Shown in pieces: positions 17,679-27,172 of a stretch of DNA of 64,000 nt (the stretch's first letter is position 1; each line of letters opens with the position of its first letter). The stretch comes from Actinomadura cremea. GTDB taxonomy: Bacteria; Actinomycetota; Actinomycetes; Streptosporangiales; Streptosporangiaceae. The translations under genes and the position numbers were made by a program. The DNA is taken from contig NZ_BMRF01000004.1 of NCBI RefSeq assembly GCF_014648495.1, positions 310,001-374,000 of the forward strand. The letters are read 5' to 3'. The notes below the pieces were generated by a model, which saw only the letters and a list, made by a program, of their open reading frames with translations, ran no database searches and was not told the origin of the DNA.

Positions 17679-18734
17679 TCAGGGCTGCGGAGTTCCGGAG
17701 CCGCCGGTCGTCCCCGGACCGGACGTCCCGGACGGCGGAGCGCTCGGGGGCGGAGCCGCGGCGCCGGGGACGGGCGCGCCCATCGCGGGCGCGAGCCGCG
17801 CGCGCGGGCCCGTCCACGCGCGCAACCGCGCGCGCAGCCGGTGCCGGAGCAGGAAGACCGGGACGCCCAGCACCGCCAGCGTGACCAGGAACGGCAGCAG
17901 CCAGCCGACCATGACGGCGAGCCCGCCGACGAACGCGCTGAACGCGCCCCAGCCGTCCTTCAGGCCGCCCAGGAAGCCGCCCTCCTCCTCGTCGACGTTG
18001 TCGTCGACCGGTTCGATCTTGCCGACCAGGGTGACCGTGAGGGTCGCGTAGCTGGTGCTCTCCTGGAGGGCCTTCTGGCGGGCCTGCAGCGACTCCAGGT
18101 CCGACTCCCGCTCGGAGATCTCGTCCTCGAGCTTCATGATCTCGTCGAGCGACCCGGCGCGCTCCAGCAGCTTGCGGAAGGACGCGAGCGTGGCCTCCGC
18201 CGACCGGACGCGGCTCTCCACGTCGGCGACCTCGCCCGTGACGTCCTCCGTCTGCTGGGTCAGCGAGAGCTTCTCGCCCAGCTCGGTCCCCAGCCGCCCC
18301 AGCAGTTCCGCGTAGCGGTCGGCGGGAATGCGCAGCGTGATCTCCGCGCGCGGCGGGCTGCTGTTCGCCGACTCCTGCCCGACGTAGCCGCCCGCCGCCG
18401 CGGTGAGCTGCTTGGCCCGGTTCGCGGCCTGCTCCACGTCCGTCGCGCGCACCCGGAGCTCGGAGGTGTAGACGACCGCGCGCGACGCGGACGGGAGCTT
18501 CGCGTCCGACCCGCGGGAGCCCTCCGCCCCGCCGCCCGCCCCGCCGCCCTCCCCGCCGTCCGGCGCGCGGGTCTTCATGGCGCCGCCGCCCTGCGCGGCC
18601 CCCTCGTCGCGGGCCTCGGCGGGGGCGGCACCGCTCGACGACTCGCCTCCCCCCGAGCACCCGGCGAGCAGCCCGGCCAGGAGGACGGTGACCAACACGA
18701 TTGTCGCTTGCCTGACGCTTCTGGCGATCCGCAT
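17679..18734 (-). CDS. DUF4349 lipoprotein
   Basis: A 351-residue secreted lipoprotein. The signal peptide ends in LAGLLAGC; a Gly/Ala/Ser-rich linker follows (~27-80). The DUF4349 domain ([32 protein letters not shown]) contains a predicted coiled coil at ~150-215 ([20 protein letters not shown] and onward). A C-terminal transmembrane helix ([19 protein letters not shown]) and a Pro-rich tail complete it. It is anchored at the cell surface; the family's role is not established. Confidence 0.85.
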   Translation of the reverse strand: MRIARSVRQATIVLVTVLLAGLLAGCSGGGESSSGAAPAEARDEGAAQGGGAMKTRAPDGGEGGGAGGGAEGSRGSDAKLPSASRAVVYTSELRVRATDVEQAANRAKQLTAAAGGYVGQESANSSPPRAEITLRIPADRYAELLGRLGTELGEKLSLTQQTEDVTGEVADVESRVRSAEATLASFRKLLERAGSLDEIMKLEDEISERESDLESLQARQKALQESTSYATLTVTLVGKIEPVDDNVDEEEGGFLGGLKDGWGAFSAFVGGLAVMVGWLLPFLVTLAVLGVPVFLLRHRLRARLRAWTGPRARLAPAMGAPVPGAAAPPPSAPPSGTSGPGTTGGSGTPQP

Positions 18735-18876
18735 GCGGCTTGGACGACGTGGCGCAGGTCACCGTTCCGCGGGCCTAATCGCGGAACGGGTACGAATCGG
18801 GCACGTCTCGGTCACGGCCGGCGCCCCCGCGGAGCCGGCCGTGACCGCGCTCACCGGGCCCGTTCACCGGCCCCGT

Positions 18877-20070
18877 TCACCGGCTGGACAGCACCACGGG
18901 CCCGCCGACGTTCACCGACCCCAGCATCCACAGGTCGCCGGTGCCGGGGACGACGGCCAGCGCGTCCCCGTGGAAGTTGCTCCGGTTCGGTACGGGGGTC
19001 GCCCGCACCCGCCGCCACGTCCCGCCGTCGAGGCGCAGCAGGCCGGGTTCGGCGGGCTCGTGCAGGGAGTGGCCGAGGGCCCACAGCGTCCCGTCCGCCC
19101 CCGCGGCGAGTTCGTTGAGCGAGTTGAGGCCCGCGGGCGGTTCGACGCTCGCCCACGTCGTGCCGTCCCAGCGCATCAGCACGGGCGTCGCCGGGGACGT
19201 CCGGTAGTTCGTGCCGACGGCCCACGCCTCGCTGGGCGACAGCGCGAGGACGTCGACGATCCCCGCCGATCCCGGAGGCTGCTCGACCGGGACGTCGCGC
19301 CACCCCCGGCCGTCGAAGTGGCGCGCGACGAGGTCGCCGCCGTACCGGTCGGCTTCGCCCAGCATCCAGATGTCGTCGTCCGCGCGGACGTGGTCGATGG
19401 CCGCGTGGCCCTCGGGGAAGGGCGACGACGCCACGTGCGTCCACGCGTCGCCCGTCCGGCGGTAGATCCCGCCCGAGCTGCGCAACCAGACGTTCGAGCC
19501 GTCCACCCGCAGTCCGGCGGACCGCGCGCCCGCCGGGAGTTCGACCTCCGTGAAGGCGGTCCCGGTGAAGCGGGCGACGTACGGCTCGCTGGGGTAGCCC
19601 CGCTCGGGCGAGCCGTCCAGGTAGCGGATGCCGTTGATCCACACGTCCTCCGGGCCGGCGGCGTGCACGCCGGTGATGGTGCCGTGGCGGGACAGCCCGC
19701 CGAGGTCGTACTCGACCCAGCGGCCGCTCTTCCAGCGCCGCACGACCGGGTTGCCGGGGATGCTCTTCCCCGTGCCGGGGATGGGGCCGGGCACGATGAG
19801 CTCGCCCTGGACGCCGCCGATCCAGACGCTGTCGGGGGAGGCGGCGGCGACGTCGTAGAGGTAGTTGTTCGGCCAGAAGAAGGGGAGCCCCACGGGTCCG
19901 AGGCCGACGGTCGCGGCGGGGTCGGTCGCGGCGGGGTCGGGCGCGGTGGCGGCCGGGGCGGCAGGCGGGGCGGAGGCGGTGGCCGGGGCCGCGGCCAGCA
20001 CCAGTCCGGCACCCAGCGTGCAGGCGCCGGCGCCCGCGCCCGCGCGGCGGAGGAACGTCCGAAGGTCCAT
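18877..20070 (-). CDS. Secreted beta-propeller-like protein
   Basis: A 397-residue protein with a signal peptide of twin-arginine character ([19 protein letters not shown]) and an AXA-type site near residue 32. The mature part is built of repeats of the form D-V-W-x-x-G with 40-55 residue spacing ([46 protein letters not shown]), consistent with about six propeller blades. No catalytic site is visible. It is convergent with nothing and has no obvious partner; it may bind carbohydrate or protein at the surface. Confidence 0.7.
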   Translation of the reverse strand: MDLRTFLRRAGAGAGACTLGAGLVLAAAPATASAPPAAPAATAPDPAATDPAATVGLGPVGLPFFWPNNYLYDVAAASPDSVWIGGVQGELIVPGPIPGTGKSIPGNPVVRRWKSGRWVEYDLGGLSRHGTITGVHAAGPEDVWINGIRYLDGSPERGYPSEPYVARFTGTAFTEVELPAGARSAGLRVDGSNVWLRSSGGIYRRTGDAWTHVASSPFPEGHAAIDHVRADDDIWMLGEADRYGGDLVARHFDGRGWRDVPVEQPPGSAGIVDVLALSPSEAWAVGTNYRTSPATPVLMRWDGTTWASVEPPAGLNSLNELAAGADGTLWALGHSLHEPAEPGLLRLDGGTWRRVRATPVPNRSNFHGDALAVVPGTGDLWMLGSVNVGGPVVLSSR

Positions 20071-20194
20071 GGGTGCCAGTATTCACTGGCACGGTCCTGC
20101 GTTCTTGTCACTCGCGGCACAAAACTCCGGTGGCACGGGGCCGCTGAAGCCGCCCCGGTGCACGATCCGGCGGGGCGTCTGGAAGGGTGGAGGC

Positions 20195-21613
20195 ATGACC
20201 ACGTCCCATGTCGTCGTCATCGGAGGCGGTATCGCGGGCCTCGCCGCCGCACGCCTGCTCGCCCGCGCCGGCGTCCAGGTGACCGTGCTGGAGGGCTCCC
20301 CCCGGATCGGCGGAAAGCTGCGGGTCGGCGAGATCGCCGGGATCCCCGTCGACGAGGGCGCCGAGTCGATGCTGGCACGCCGTCCCGAGGGCCTCGACCT
20401 CATCCGCGAACTCGGCCGCGCCGACGATCTCGTGCACCCCGGCACCACGTCCTCGGGCATCCGCAGCCGCGGCGCGCTCCGCCCGATCCCGTCCGGGCAG
20501 GTCATGGGCGTTCCCTCCGACCTGAAGGCGCTCGCCGCCGCCCAGGTGCTGTCCCCGGCGGGACTGGCCCGGGTGCCGCTCGACCGCGTGCTGCCCGAGA
20601 CGACGCTCGGCGCCGACGCCTCCGTCGCCGACTACATCGGCGCCCGCGTGGGCTCCGAGGTCGTCGACCGGCTCGTCGAGCCGCTGCTCGGCGGCGTCTA
20701 CGCGGGCCGCACCGAGCTGCTGTCGTTCGAGGCGACGATGCCGGCCGTCGCCGCCGCCGCGCGCTCCCACCGGTCGCTGATCGACGCGGTGCAGAGCGTC
20801 CGCGACGCCGCCCCGAAGGACTCCGGCCCCGTGTTCGCGACCCTCCCCGGCGGGCTCGGCGCGCTCCCCGGCCTGGTCGCCGACGACCTGACCGCCGCGG
20901 GCGGGACCGTCCGCACCGGCGCGATGGTCCGCGAACTGCGGCGCCGTCCGGACGGCTGGCGCCTCACCGTCGGCCCGGCCCGCGCGCCCGAGACGCTGGA
21001 CGCCGACGCGGTGGTGGTCGCGGTCCCGGCGGCGCCCGCGTCCCGCCTGCTGGAGCCCGACGTGCCCGCCGCCGCCCGCGCGCTGGCCGGCATCGAGTAC
21101 GCGAGCATGGCGATCGTCACGCTCGTCTACCCCGCCACGGCGTTCCCCGAGTTCCCGCGGGGCAGCGGCTACCTCGTCCCGGCCGTGGAGAACGCGCACG
21201 GGGTGAAGGCCGTGACGTTCAGCTCCGTGAAGTGGCCCCATCTGCGCGAGCGCGATCCGCGGCTCGTCGCCGTGCGGTGCTCCATCGGCCGGTTCGGCGA
21301 GGAGCACGTGCTGCAGCGGACCGACGAGGAGCTGACCGCGGCGGCGACGGCGGAGCTGGCCGCGACCTGCGGCGCCTGCGACGTGCCCGCCGCCACCCGG
21401 GTGACCCGATGGGGCGGCGGCCTCCCGCAGTACAACGTCGGCCACGCCGACCGCGTGGCCGCGGTCCGCGCCGCGGTCGCCGCGCAGCCGGGGCTGGCCG
21501 TCGCGGGCGCCGCCTACGACGGCCTCGGCGTCCCCGCCTGCCTCGCCACGGCGCGGGCGGCGGCCGACCGGGTGCTGGACCACCTGCGCAGTCGAGAAGG
21601 AGCAGCATCATGA
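20195..21613 (+). CDS. hemG: Coproporphyrinogen III / protoporphyrinogen oxidase (HemG/HemY, CgoX type)
   Basis: A 472-residue FAD-dependent oxidase. The N-terminal dinucleotide-binding motif is [20 protein letters not shown], followed by [13 protein letters not shown] and VDEGAESML. The C-terminal flavin motif is [20 protein letters not shown]. In actinobacteria, which use the coproporphyrin pathway, this enzyme oxidises coproporphyrinogen III to coproporphyrin III. ATG 20195 follows GGAGG. The stop overlaps the hemQ start by 4 bp, coupling the two consecutive late haem enzymes. Confidence 0.93.
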   Translation: MTTSHVVVIGGGIAGLAAARLLARAGVQVTVLEGSPRIGGKLRVGEIAGIPVDEGAESMLARRPEGLDLIRELGRADDLVHPGTTSSGIRSRGALRPIPSGQVMGVPSDLKALAAAQVLSPAGLARVPLDRVLPETTLGADASVADYIGARVGSEVVDRLVEPLLGGVYAGRTELLSFEATMPAVAAAARSHRSLIDAVQSVRDAAPKDSGPVFATLPGGLGALPGLVADDLTAAGGTVRTGAMVRELRRRPDGWRLTVGPARAPETLDADAVVVAVPAAPASRLLEPDVPAAARALAGIEYASMAIVTLVYPATAFPEFPRGSGYLVPAVENAHGVKAVTFSSVKWPHLRERDPRLVAVRCSIGRFGEEHVLQRTDEELTAAATAELAATCGACDVPAATRVTRWGGGLPQYNVGHADRVAAVRAAVAAQPGLAVAGAAYDGLGVPACLATARAAADRVLDHLRSREGAAS

Positions 21614-22308
21614 CCGAGCCCACGGCGAAGCCGAAGGCACGCGACCTCAACCAGCAGATCCGCTACACCATGTGGTCGGTCTTCCGGGTGGCGCGCCAAG
21701 GGGAGATCGGCGAGAAGGACGCCGCCGAGGTGCAGGACCTCCTGGACCGGTCCGCCCAGAAGGACGTCACGACCCGCGGCCTCTACGACGTCGCCGGGCT
21801 GCGCGCGGACGCCGACTACATGTTCTGGTGGCACGCGCCCGCCTCCGACGACCTCCAGGAGGTCTACAGCCGGTTCCGCCGCACCGCCATGGGGCGCGCG
21901 AGCGAGCCGGTCTGGTCGCAGATGGCGCTGCACCGCCCGGCGGAGTTCAACAAGAGCCACATCCCGGCGTTCCTCGCCGACGAGGAGCCGCGCGCGTACG
22001 CGTGCGTCTACCCGTTCGTCCGGTCCCTCGAGTGGTACCTGCTGCCGGACGAGGAGCGGCGCGGGATGCTCGCCGAGCACGGCAAGATGGCCCGCGACTA
22101 CCCGGACGTCCGCGCCAACACGGTCTCGTCGTTCGCGCTCGGCGACTTCGAGTGGATGCTCGCCTTCGAGGCCGACGAACTGCACCGCATCGTCGACCTC
22201 ATGCGCCACCTGCGCGGCGCGAAGGCCCGCCTGCACACCCGCGAGGAGATCCCGTTCTACACGGGCCGCCGCAAGCCGCTGGGCGAGCTGATCGCGTCCC
22301 TCCCGTAG
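21610..22308 (+). CDS. hemQ: Coproheme decarboxylase (HemQ/ChdC)
   Basis: A 232-residue enzyme of the chlorite-dismutase fold that turns coproheme into haem b with hydrogen peroxide. The axial haem ligand is predicted as H157 in [15 protein letters not shown], and the catalytic tyrosine as Y134 in [14 protein letters not shown]. The distal position lacks the chlorite-dismutase arginine context, consistent with HemQ. It starts at ATG 21610, overlapping the hemG stop (ATGA). Confidence 0.94.
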   Translation: MTEPTAKPKARDLNQQIRYTMWSVFRVARQGEIGEKDAAEVQDLLDRSAQKDVTTRGLYDVAGLRADADYMFWWHAPASDDLQEVYSRFRRTAMGRASEPVWSQMALHRPAEFNKSHIPAFLADEEPRAYACVYPFVRSLEWYLLPDEERRGMLAEHGKMARDYPDVRANTVSSFALGDFEWMLAFEADELHRIVDLMRHLRGAKARLHTREEIPFYTGRRKPLGELIASLP

Positions 22309-22315
22309 CGGGCGG

Positions 22316-22912
22316 TCAGTAGTCGCCCCCGCCCCCGCCCCCGCCGTCGCTGTAGCGCCGGTCGGCCGCCTCGCCGCCGGAGCCGTCGCCCCAGCCCCGC
22401 GTGCGGGACCCCCGGCGCGGGAGGCGCACCCGCTCGGGGACGGGGTTCTCGAGGACCTCGCGCATCTTGGCGTCCGCGACGGCGGACGGGCCCAGCGCGG
22501 CGAGCCGGGCGACGTCGCGGGACGTCCCGTCGGGCGGGAAGCCGGGCAGCACGCCCCGCTGCGCGGCGTCCAGGACGAGGCGTCCCTCGCGCGTCGGCCG
22601 GAGCCGGCGGAGGAACCGCGCGCCCAGCAGGCCGCCGTCGATCAGAGCCTGGCAGACGTCCCACACCGCGTCCGCCGGGGCGGCGTAGACGAGCAGCTCG
22701 GCCAGCGGCGTTCCGGCGTGCGGCACCTCCTCCAGCACGGCCGCCTGCACCGGGTCGCCCACCGGGGCGTCGGACTCCCCCGCGAGGGACTCCACCCGGC
22801 GCGTCAAGCGCGACACCCGCACGCGGCGCCGCTCGTAGAGGCCGAGCAGCGCCGTCTGCACCACCCGCTCCGCTCCGCCGGACAGGAAGGCGATCTCGTA
22901 GGGACCGGTCAT
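22316..22912 (-). CDS. TIGR04222-like cytoplasmic protein with Gly-rich tail
   Basis: A 198-residue protein. The first ~130 residues resemble the TIGR04222 domain (YEIAFLSGGAERVVQTALLG, VQAAVLEEV, GTSRDVARLAALGPSAVAD). Family members usually have transmembrane helices, but none is obvious here. The C-terminus is SDGGGGGGGDY, a low-complexity tail seen in many members. It ends 8 bp from the hemQ stop, in convergent orientation. Function is unknown. Confidence 0.65.
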   Translation of the reverse strand: MTGPYEIAFLSGGAERVVQTALLGLYERRRVRVSRLTRRVESLAGESDAPVGDPVQAAVLEEVPHAGTPLAELLVYAAPADAVWDVCQALIDGGLLGARFLRRLRPTREGRLVLDAAQRGVLPGFPPDGTSRDVARLAALGPSAVADAKMREVLENPVPERVRLPRRGSRTRGWGDGSGGEAADRRYSDGGGGGGGDY

Positions 22913-23001
22913 GGGGACCCCCTCAGGGCGCGCCGTCGCCTCTTGGACGCGCGGCGCGCGCGGAGGGTTGCCGTGGACCGGCCCGATGGGGCCGCCGGGT
23001 G

Positions 23002-23403
23002 CTACTCGGCGGGTTCGAGGGTCAGCGAGATCGAGTTGATGCAGTAGCGGTCGTCGGTCGGGGTGGCGTAGCCCTCACCGTGGAACACGTGGCCGAGGTG
23101 CGAGTCGCAGGTGGCGCAGCGGACCTCGGTGCGGACCATGCCGAGGGAGGCGTCCTCCTTGAGGACGACCGCCTCCGAGTCGGCGGGCTCGAAGAACGAC
23201 GGCCAGCCGCAGTGGCTCTCGAACTTGGTCTGCGAGCGGAACAGCTCGGTGCCGCAGGCGCGGCAGCGGTAGACGCCGACGGTCTCGGTGTCGGTGTACT
23301 CGCCGGTGAACGGCTTCTCCGTGCCCGCCTCGCGGAGCACGTGGTACTCCTCCGGCGACAGCTGGGCCCGCCACTCGTCCTCGCTCTTGCGGATCTTCTC
23401 CAT
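23002..23403 (-). CDS. msrB: Peptide-methionine (R)-S-oxide reductase MsrB
   Basis: A 133-residue repair enzyme that reduces R-methionine sulfoxide. The catalytic Cys is C121 in DRYCINSISL; zinc is bound by C47/C50 (CRAC) and C96/C99 (CATC); C65 in HCGWPSF is a candidate resolving residue. Start is ATG 23403 (MEKIRKSEDEWRAQL). It is divergent from the LigD-like polymerase gene with a 60-bp spacer holding both promoters. Confidence 0.95.
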   Translation of the reverse strand: MEKIRKSEDEWRAQLSPEEYHVLREAGTEKPFTGEYTDTETVGVYRCRACGTELFRSQTKFESHCGWPSFFEPADSEAVVLKEDASLGMVRTEVRCATCDSHLGHVFHGEGYATPTDDRYCINSISLTLEPAE

Positions 23404-23463
23404 GCCCTCGAACGTACCCGGCGCCTTCGCGGGAATGTCGCCCCCCTGGGTTAACGTGCAGGC

Positions 23464-24546
23464 ATGGCCTCGCCCTACATCGAGATCCCGGTCGGGGATC
23501 GGCTCGTCAAGGTGTCCAATCCCGACAAGCCGTACTTCCCGGAGCACGGCTACACCAAGCGGCAGCTGGTGGAGTACTACCTGGCCGTGGGGGAGGGGAT
23601 CCTGCGCGCCACCCGCGACCGGCCGACCACGCTGGAACGCTGGCCCGCCGGGGTGTTCGAGGGCGCCAAGATGGCCACCCGGGAGGACTACGCGCGCGGC
23701 CAGGCGGGCGCGGGCGCCGGAAAGGCCGACGCGTTCTACCAGAAGCGGATCCCGAAGGGCGCGCCCGACTGGATCCCCACGGCGCGGATCGCGTTCCCCA
23801 GCGGCCGGTCCGCCGACGAGGTCGCCCCGTCCGAGCTCGCGGTGATCGCCTGGGCGGCCAACCTCGGCACGCTGACGTTCCACCCGTGGCCGGTCCGCAA
23901 GGGCGACGTCGACCACCCGGACGAGCTGCGCATCGACCTCGACCCGCAGCCGGGCACCGGCTTCGCCGACGCGGTGCGGGTCGCGCTCGGCCCCGCCCGC
24001 GACCTGCTCGGCGAGCTCGGCTACACCGGCTACGTCAAGACGTCCGGCAAGGCCGGCGTGCACATCTACGTGCGGATCGAGCCGCGCTGGACGTTCACCG
24101 AGGTGCGGCGGGCCGCGCTCGCGTTCGGCCGCGAGGTGGAGCGCCGCGCCCCGGCGGAGGTCACCACCCGCTGGTGGAAGGAGGAGCGCGGCGAGCAGGT
24201 CTTCGTCGACTTCAACCAGAACGCCCGCGACCGCACGATCGCCTCCGCCTACAGCGTCCGCCCCGTTCCGCACGCGCCCGTCTCGGCGCCCGTGACCTGG
24301 GACGAGCTGGGCGACGTCGACCCGCGCGACCTCACCATCGCCACGATGCCCGACCGGTTCGCCAAGGTCGGCGACCTGCACGCGAGCATCGACGACGCGG
24401 CGTTCTCGCTGGAGCCGCTGCTGGAGCTGGCCGACCGGGACGAGCAGGACCACGGCCTCGGCGACATGCCGTATCCCCCGAACTACCCGAAGATGCCCGG
24501 CGAGCCCAAGCGCGTCCAGCCCAGCAAGAACACCGACCAGAAGTGA
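23464..24546 (+). CDS. LigD-type polymerase/primase domain protein (stand-alone)
   Basis: A 360-residue single-domain protein of the archaeo-eukaryotic primase superfamily. Landmarks are NPDKPYFPEHGYTKRQLVEY, the metal-binding ELRIDLDPQPGTGFAD, KTSGKAGVHIYVRI, and VFVDFNQNARDRTIASAYSV. In mycobacteria such polymerase domains (LigD-POL, PolD1/PolD2) fill gaps with rNTPs during end joining. No ligase or nuclease domain is fused. A separate LigC-like ligase is encoded at 40889-41980; no Ku gene is in the window. Confidence 0.9.
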   Translation: MASPYIEIPVGDRLVKVSNPDKPYFPEHGYTKRQLVEYYLAVGEGILRATRDRPTTLERWPAGVFEGAKMATREDYARGQAGAGAGKADAFYQKRIPKGAPDWIPTARIAFPSGRSADEVAPSELAVIAWAANLGTLTFHPWPVRKGDVDHPDELRIDLDPQPGTGFADAVRVALGPARDLLGELGYTGYVKTSGKAGVHIYVRIEPRWTFTEVRRAALAFGREVERRAPAEVTTRWWKEERGEQVFVDFNQNARDRTIASAYSVRPVPHAPVSAPVTWDELGDVDPRDLTIATMPDRFAKVGDLHASIDDAAFSLEPLLELADRDEQDHGLGDMPYPPNYPKMPGEPKRVQPSKNTDQK

Positions 24547-24552
24547 GCGGGC

Positions 24553-24589
24553 GAGGCCGCCGCCCCCGGGGTGGGGGAGCGGCGGCCTC
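24553..24589. terminator. Bidirectional stem-loop terminator
   Basis: GAGGCCGCCGC (24553-24563) pairs perfectly with GCGGCGGCCTC (24579-24589) around a C/G-rich loop. It lies between two convergent genes, the polymerase (stop 24546) and the S15 peptidase (stop 24604), and can serve both. Confidence 0.75.
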
Positions 24590-24603
24590 TGTTCACGGAC
24601 GGA

Positions 24604-26580
24604 TCAGGAGAACTCGCGCTCCTGCACCGGCAGGGTGACCTCGGCCGGGCCCCGCCACACCGCCTCCGGGCGCGGGACGACGAGGCTCGCCGGGGCGTCC
24701 CCGTCCTGCCCCACCACCGGGAACCGGATCGAGCTGGACGCCAGGTCCACGGTCACCGTCGCGCCGGTGGGCGTCTCGGTGTTGTAGTCCGCGTCCGTCC
24801 CGGCCAGGACCAGCCCGAGCCGGTGGCCCTTCTTCAGGACGTACTCCTGGCTCAGCGTCTCCCAGCGGATGCTCTCGAACTCGCCGGGGGTCAGGGGCTC
24901 GGGATCGCTCAGCGAGTCGTGGTTCTGCACGTCCAGCCAGCCGCGCGCGACCACGTTGACCGGCGCGCTGGTCGTGGTGACGCGCGTCTCCCGGTAGCAG
25001 GCGTCGTCGAACCCGGTGCTCGCGCCGTGGCAGCTCTCGGTGTCGAGCGTCTCGACGCCCGAGCCGGGACCGAGATGGTCGACGCGCTCGGCCGTCCCGT
25101 AGTCGACCAGCAGCGCGGTGACGTTCGCCGTCGGCTCGTCGAGCTTGACGCGCAGCCGCACGTCCGGGGTGCCCGACAGCCGGCCGCTCCGCGGCAGCGG
25201 GCCCGACACGAACGCCGCCCGGTACGGACGGTCGGCCGTCGGGTCCTCGACCATCGCGCCCTCGGAGTACCCGTGGCCCTCGGGCCCGGCCGCGTCGGTG
25301 AACGCCGCCGTCGCCCCCTTCGGGGTGCGCTGCTGCGCGAGCGTCCCGTCGTCGCGCGGCCGCAGGATCACCGTCTCGGCGTCGCGCGACGGCCAGTCGT
25401 CCTGCGTGATCCACTCGTCCGGCCCGACCTCGATGTCGGCGCGCGGCTCGTCGGTGATCCCGTTGTCGATGCCGTGCAGCTCGTGGTCGAACCAGCGGTG
25501 CAGCGTCCGCACCCACGCGTCCCGGCGGAAGTCGAACGGGTCGACGTGACCGCGCTGCGTCAGCCACACCTTCCGCTCGACGCCGTGCTGGGCGAGCTCC
25601 TCCCACCACAGCGAGAAGTGGTCGTCCTTCACGTTCAGGTCGTTGACGCCGTGGATCGCGAACACGCTCGCGCGCACGTTGCCCGCCCGCCCGACCGTCC
25701 CGTGCCGGTAGTCGGTCGTCTTCCAGTAGTCGTTGTAGTTGCCGGTCGCGTCGTCCTCGCCCTCGTCGAGGTCGGCGTTCACGGCGGCGCACTTCTCGGG
25801 CGGATCGGTGTCGACGTAGCCCGCGAGCCACGGCTGCTCGTCCGTCCAGTACTTCACGCCGTTCATCCGGCTGTAGTTGTACCAGCCGCTGATCGCCGCG
25901 ATCGGGACGATCGTCTCCAGCCCCTCGACGCCCGTCGCCGCGACCCCGTTCGCGAGCGTCCCGTCGTAGGACTTGCCGATCATCGCGGTGCTGCCGGTCG
26001 TCCACCCGGCCTCGACCGGGGTGCCGTCCGCCCGGAACGCCTTCGCGCGGCCGTTCAGCCAGTCGACGACCGCCTTGCCGCCCAGCACGTCCGTCGGGCC
26101 CCCGCTCACCGGGCAGCCGTCGGACCGGGTCGTCCCGACCATGTCCACGGCGAGGAACGCGTACCCGCGCGGGACGAAGTAGTTGTCGTAGTACAGGGGG
26201 AACTTCAGCGGGTCGCCGTTCCCGTCGTAGGTCTTGCGCTCGCCCTCGTTGCCGCGTCCCGAATTGTCGTAGTACGGGCTCTCGTCCATGACCACCGGGA
26301 CCTTCAGCCCCCGCTCGGTCTCCCGCGGCCGGACGATGTCGACGTTGACGCGGTCGAGTTCGCCGTCGCGGTCGCTGTCCACCTGCGTTTGGACGTACAC
26401 GTGCTCGCGGATCGCGTCCTCGTACGAGAAGACGGGCTGCGTCATCCCGTCCTTCACCACGATCTCGGGCGCCGTCCGGGCGAGCGCCGCCGTCCCGCCG
26501 CCGCCCGCCGCGAGCGCCGCACCGGTCAGCACGGCGATCGCGGCCGTCCGCCGGGTCCGTCTCAGGGGTCTCCTGGCCAA
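24604..26580 (-). CDS. Secreted Xaa-Pro dipeptidyl-peptidase family hydrolase (S15/CocE)
   Basis: A 658-residue protein. The start is TTG at 26580, placed 5 bp after GGGAGG. The arginine-rich N-terminus and hydrophobic stretch (AAIAVLTGAALAAGGGGTAA) form a signal peptide with possible Tat character. The alpha/beta-hydrolase nucleophile is S204 in GKSYDGTLANG; the C-terminal half (~390-650) is the beta-sandwich typical of S15 (DWPSRDAETVILRP). The substrate is probably a peptide or ester outside the cell. A Zur-box-like sequence lies 17-31 bp upstream. Confidence 0.85.
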   Translation of the reverse strand: MARRPLRRTRRTAAIAVLTGAALAAGGGGTAALARTAPEIVVKDGMTQPVFSYEDAIREHVYVQTQVDSDRDGELDRVNVDIVRPRETERGLKVPVVMDESPYYDNSGRGNEGERKTYDGNGDPLKFPLYYDNYFVPRGYAFLAVDMVGTTRSDGCPVSGGPTDVLGGKAVVDWLNGRAKAFRADGTPVEAGWTTGSTAMIGKSYDGTLANGVAATGVEGLETIVPIAAISGWYNYSRMNGVKYWTDEQPWLAGYVDTDPPEKCAAVNADLDEGEDDATGNYNDYWKTTDYRHGTVGRAGNVRASVFAIHGVNDLNVKDDHFSLWWEELAQHGVERKVWLTQRGHVDPFDFRRDAWVRTLHRWFDHELHGIDNGITDEPRADIEVGPDEWITQDDWPSRDAETVILRPRDDGTLAQQRTPKGATAAFTDAAGPEGHGYSEGAMVEDPTADRPYRAAFVSGPLPRSGRLSGTPDVRLRVKLDEPTANVTALLVDYGTAERVDHLGPGSGVETLDTESCHGASTGFDDACYRETRVTTTSAPVNVVARGWLDVQNHDSLSDPEPLTPGEFESIRWETLSQEYVLKKGHRLGLVLAGTDADYNTETPTGATVTVDLASSSIRFPVVGQDGDAPASLVVPRPEAVWRGPAEVTLPVQEREFS

Positions 26581-26596
26581 CCCAACCTCCCGGGAA

Positions 26597-26611
26597 TGAG
26601 AATGATCTCCA
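26597..26611. promoter_or_regulatory. Zur-box-like 15-mer upstream of the S15 peptidase
   Basis: TGAGAATGATCTCCA matches 12 of 15 bases of the actinobacterial Zur consensus as I remember it (TGAAAATGATTTTCA) and is itself partly palindromic. It sits directly upstream of the TTG start of the secreted peptidase, overlapping the likely promoter. The spacer to 26760 otherwise shows no gene. Confidence 0.35.
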
Positions 26612-26760
26612 CCGGGGCAAACGCTCCCGAACGGGCGGCGCCGGGTAAAGGGCGGTGCTCTGCTAACTCTCCGCGTTTTTGGTCAGGTCCTGCCCTTGCA
26701 TCCGGCCGTCCGATGCGGAAGTCGAGGTGCAAGCCCGCCGTGAGCGGGGAGCCCGTACCC

Positions 26761-26982
26761 ATGGGATGGCATTACCGAAAATCGATCCGGCTCGGACCCT
26801 TCCGCCTCAACCTGTCGCGGGCGGGCGCCGGGCACAGCGTCGGCGCGCGCGGAGCCCGCTACACCCGCTCGGCGCACGGGCGCCGCTACCTGACGTTCCG
26901 CGTCCCCGGCACGGGCCTCTCCTGGCGCCGCCCCCTCCGCCGCCGCACCTCCGCCCGCCGAACCACCCGTCGCCGCCGCTGA
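26761..26982 (+). CDS. Small DUF4236 protein
   Basis: A 73-residue basic protein starting at ATG 26761 after GGGGAGCC. MGWHYRKSIRLGPFRLNLSR followed by VGARGARYTRSAHGRRYLTF and PGTGLSW is the DUF4236 pattern seen at the N-terminus of many bacterial proteins. The tail is a run of Arg. It is encoded alone and is too short for other domains. Function is unknown. Confidence 0.75.
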   Translation: MGWHYRKSIRLGPFRLNLSRAGAGHSVGARGARYTRSAHGRRYLTFRVPGTGLSWRRPLRRRTSARRTTRRRR

Positions 26983-27077
26983 GGCACGGCCGGCGCCTCG
27001 CCCGGCGCCCGCACCCCTCGACGGCCGCCGCGCTCCCTGAGGGGCGAGCGGTGCGGCCGGGCCGCGGGACGCCCCGG

Positions 27078-27125
27078 GCCCTCGCCGTCCGTCCGTCCGA
27101 AACCGGACGGACGGACGGCGAGGGC
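27078..27125. terminator. Long perfect stem-loop at the 3' end of leuA
   Basis: A perfect 22-bp stem (27078-27099 with 27104-27125) closes on an AAAC loop and contains three tandem CGGA repeats. It lies between the convergent ends of the DUF4236 gene and leuA. Its length and small loop make it a strong, probably bidirectional terminator. Confidence 0.8.
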
Positions 27126-27172
27126 GGGCCCGATCGCCGCGGGCGTCCCGTGTCCCGTGCGGCGTTCGCCCG

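Noticed and set aside
24571-26700. Plus-strand frame antisense to the S15 peptidase
   Set aside because: Only its last 73 codons (the DUF4236 gene from 26761) show real protein similarity; the rest is shadow.
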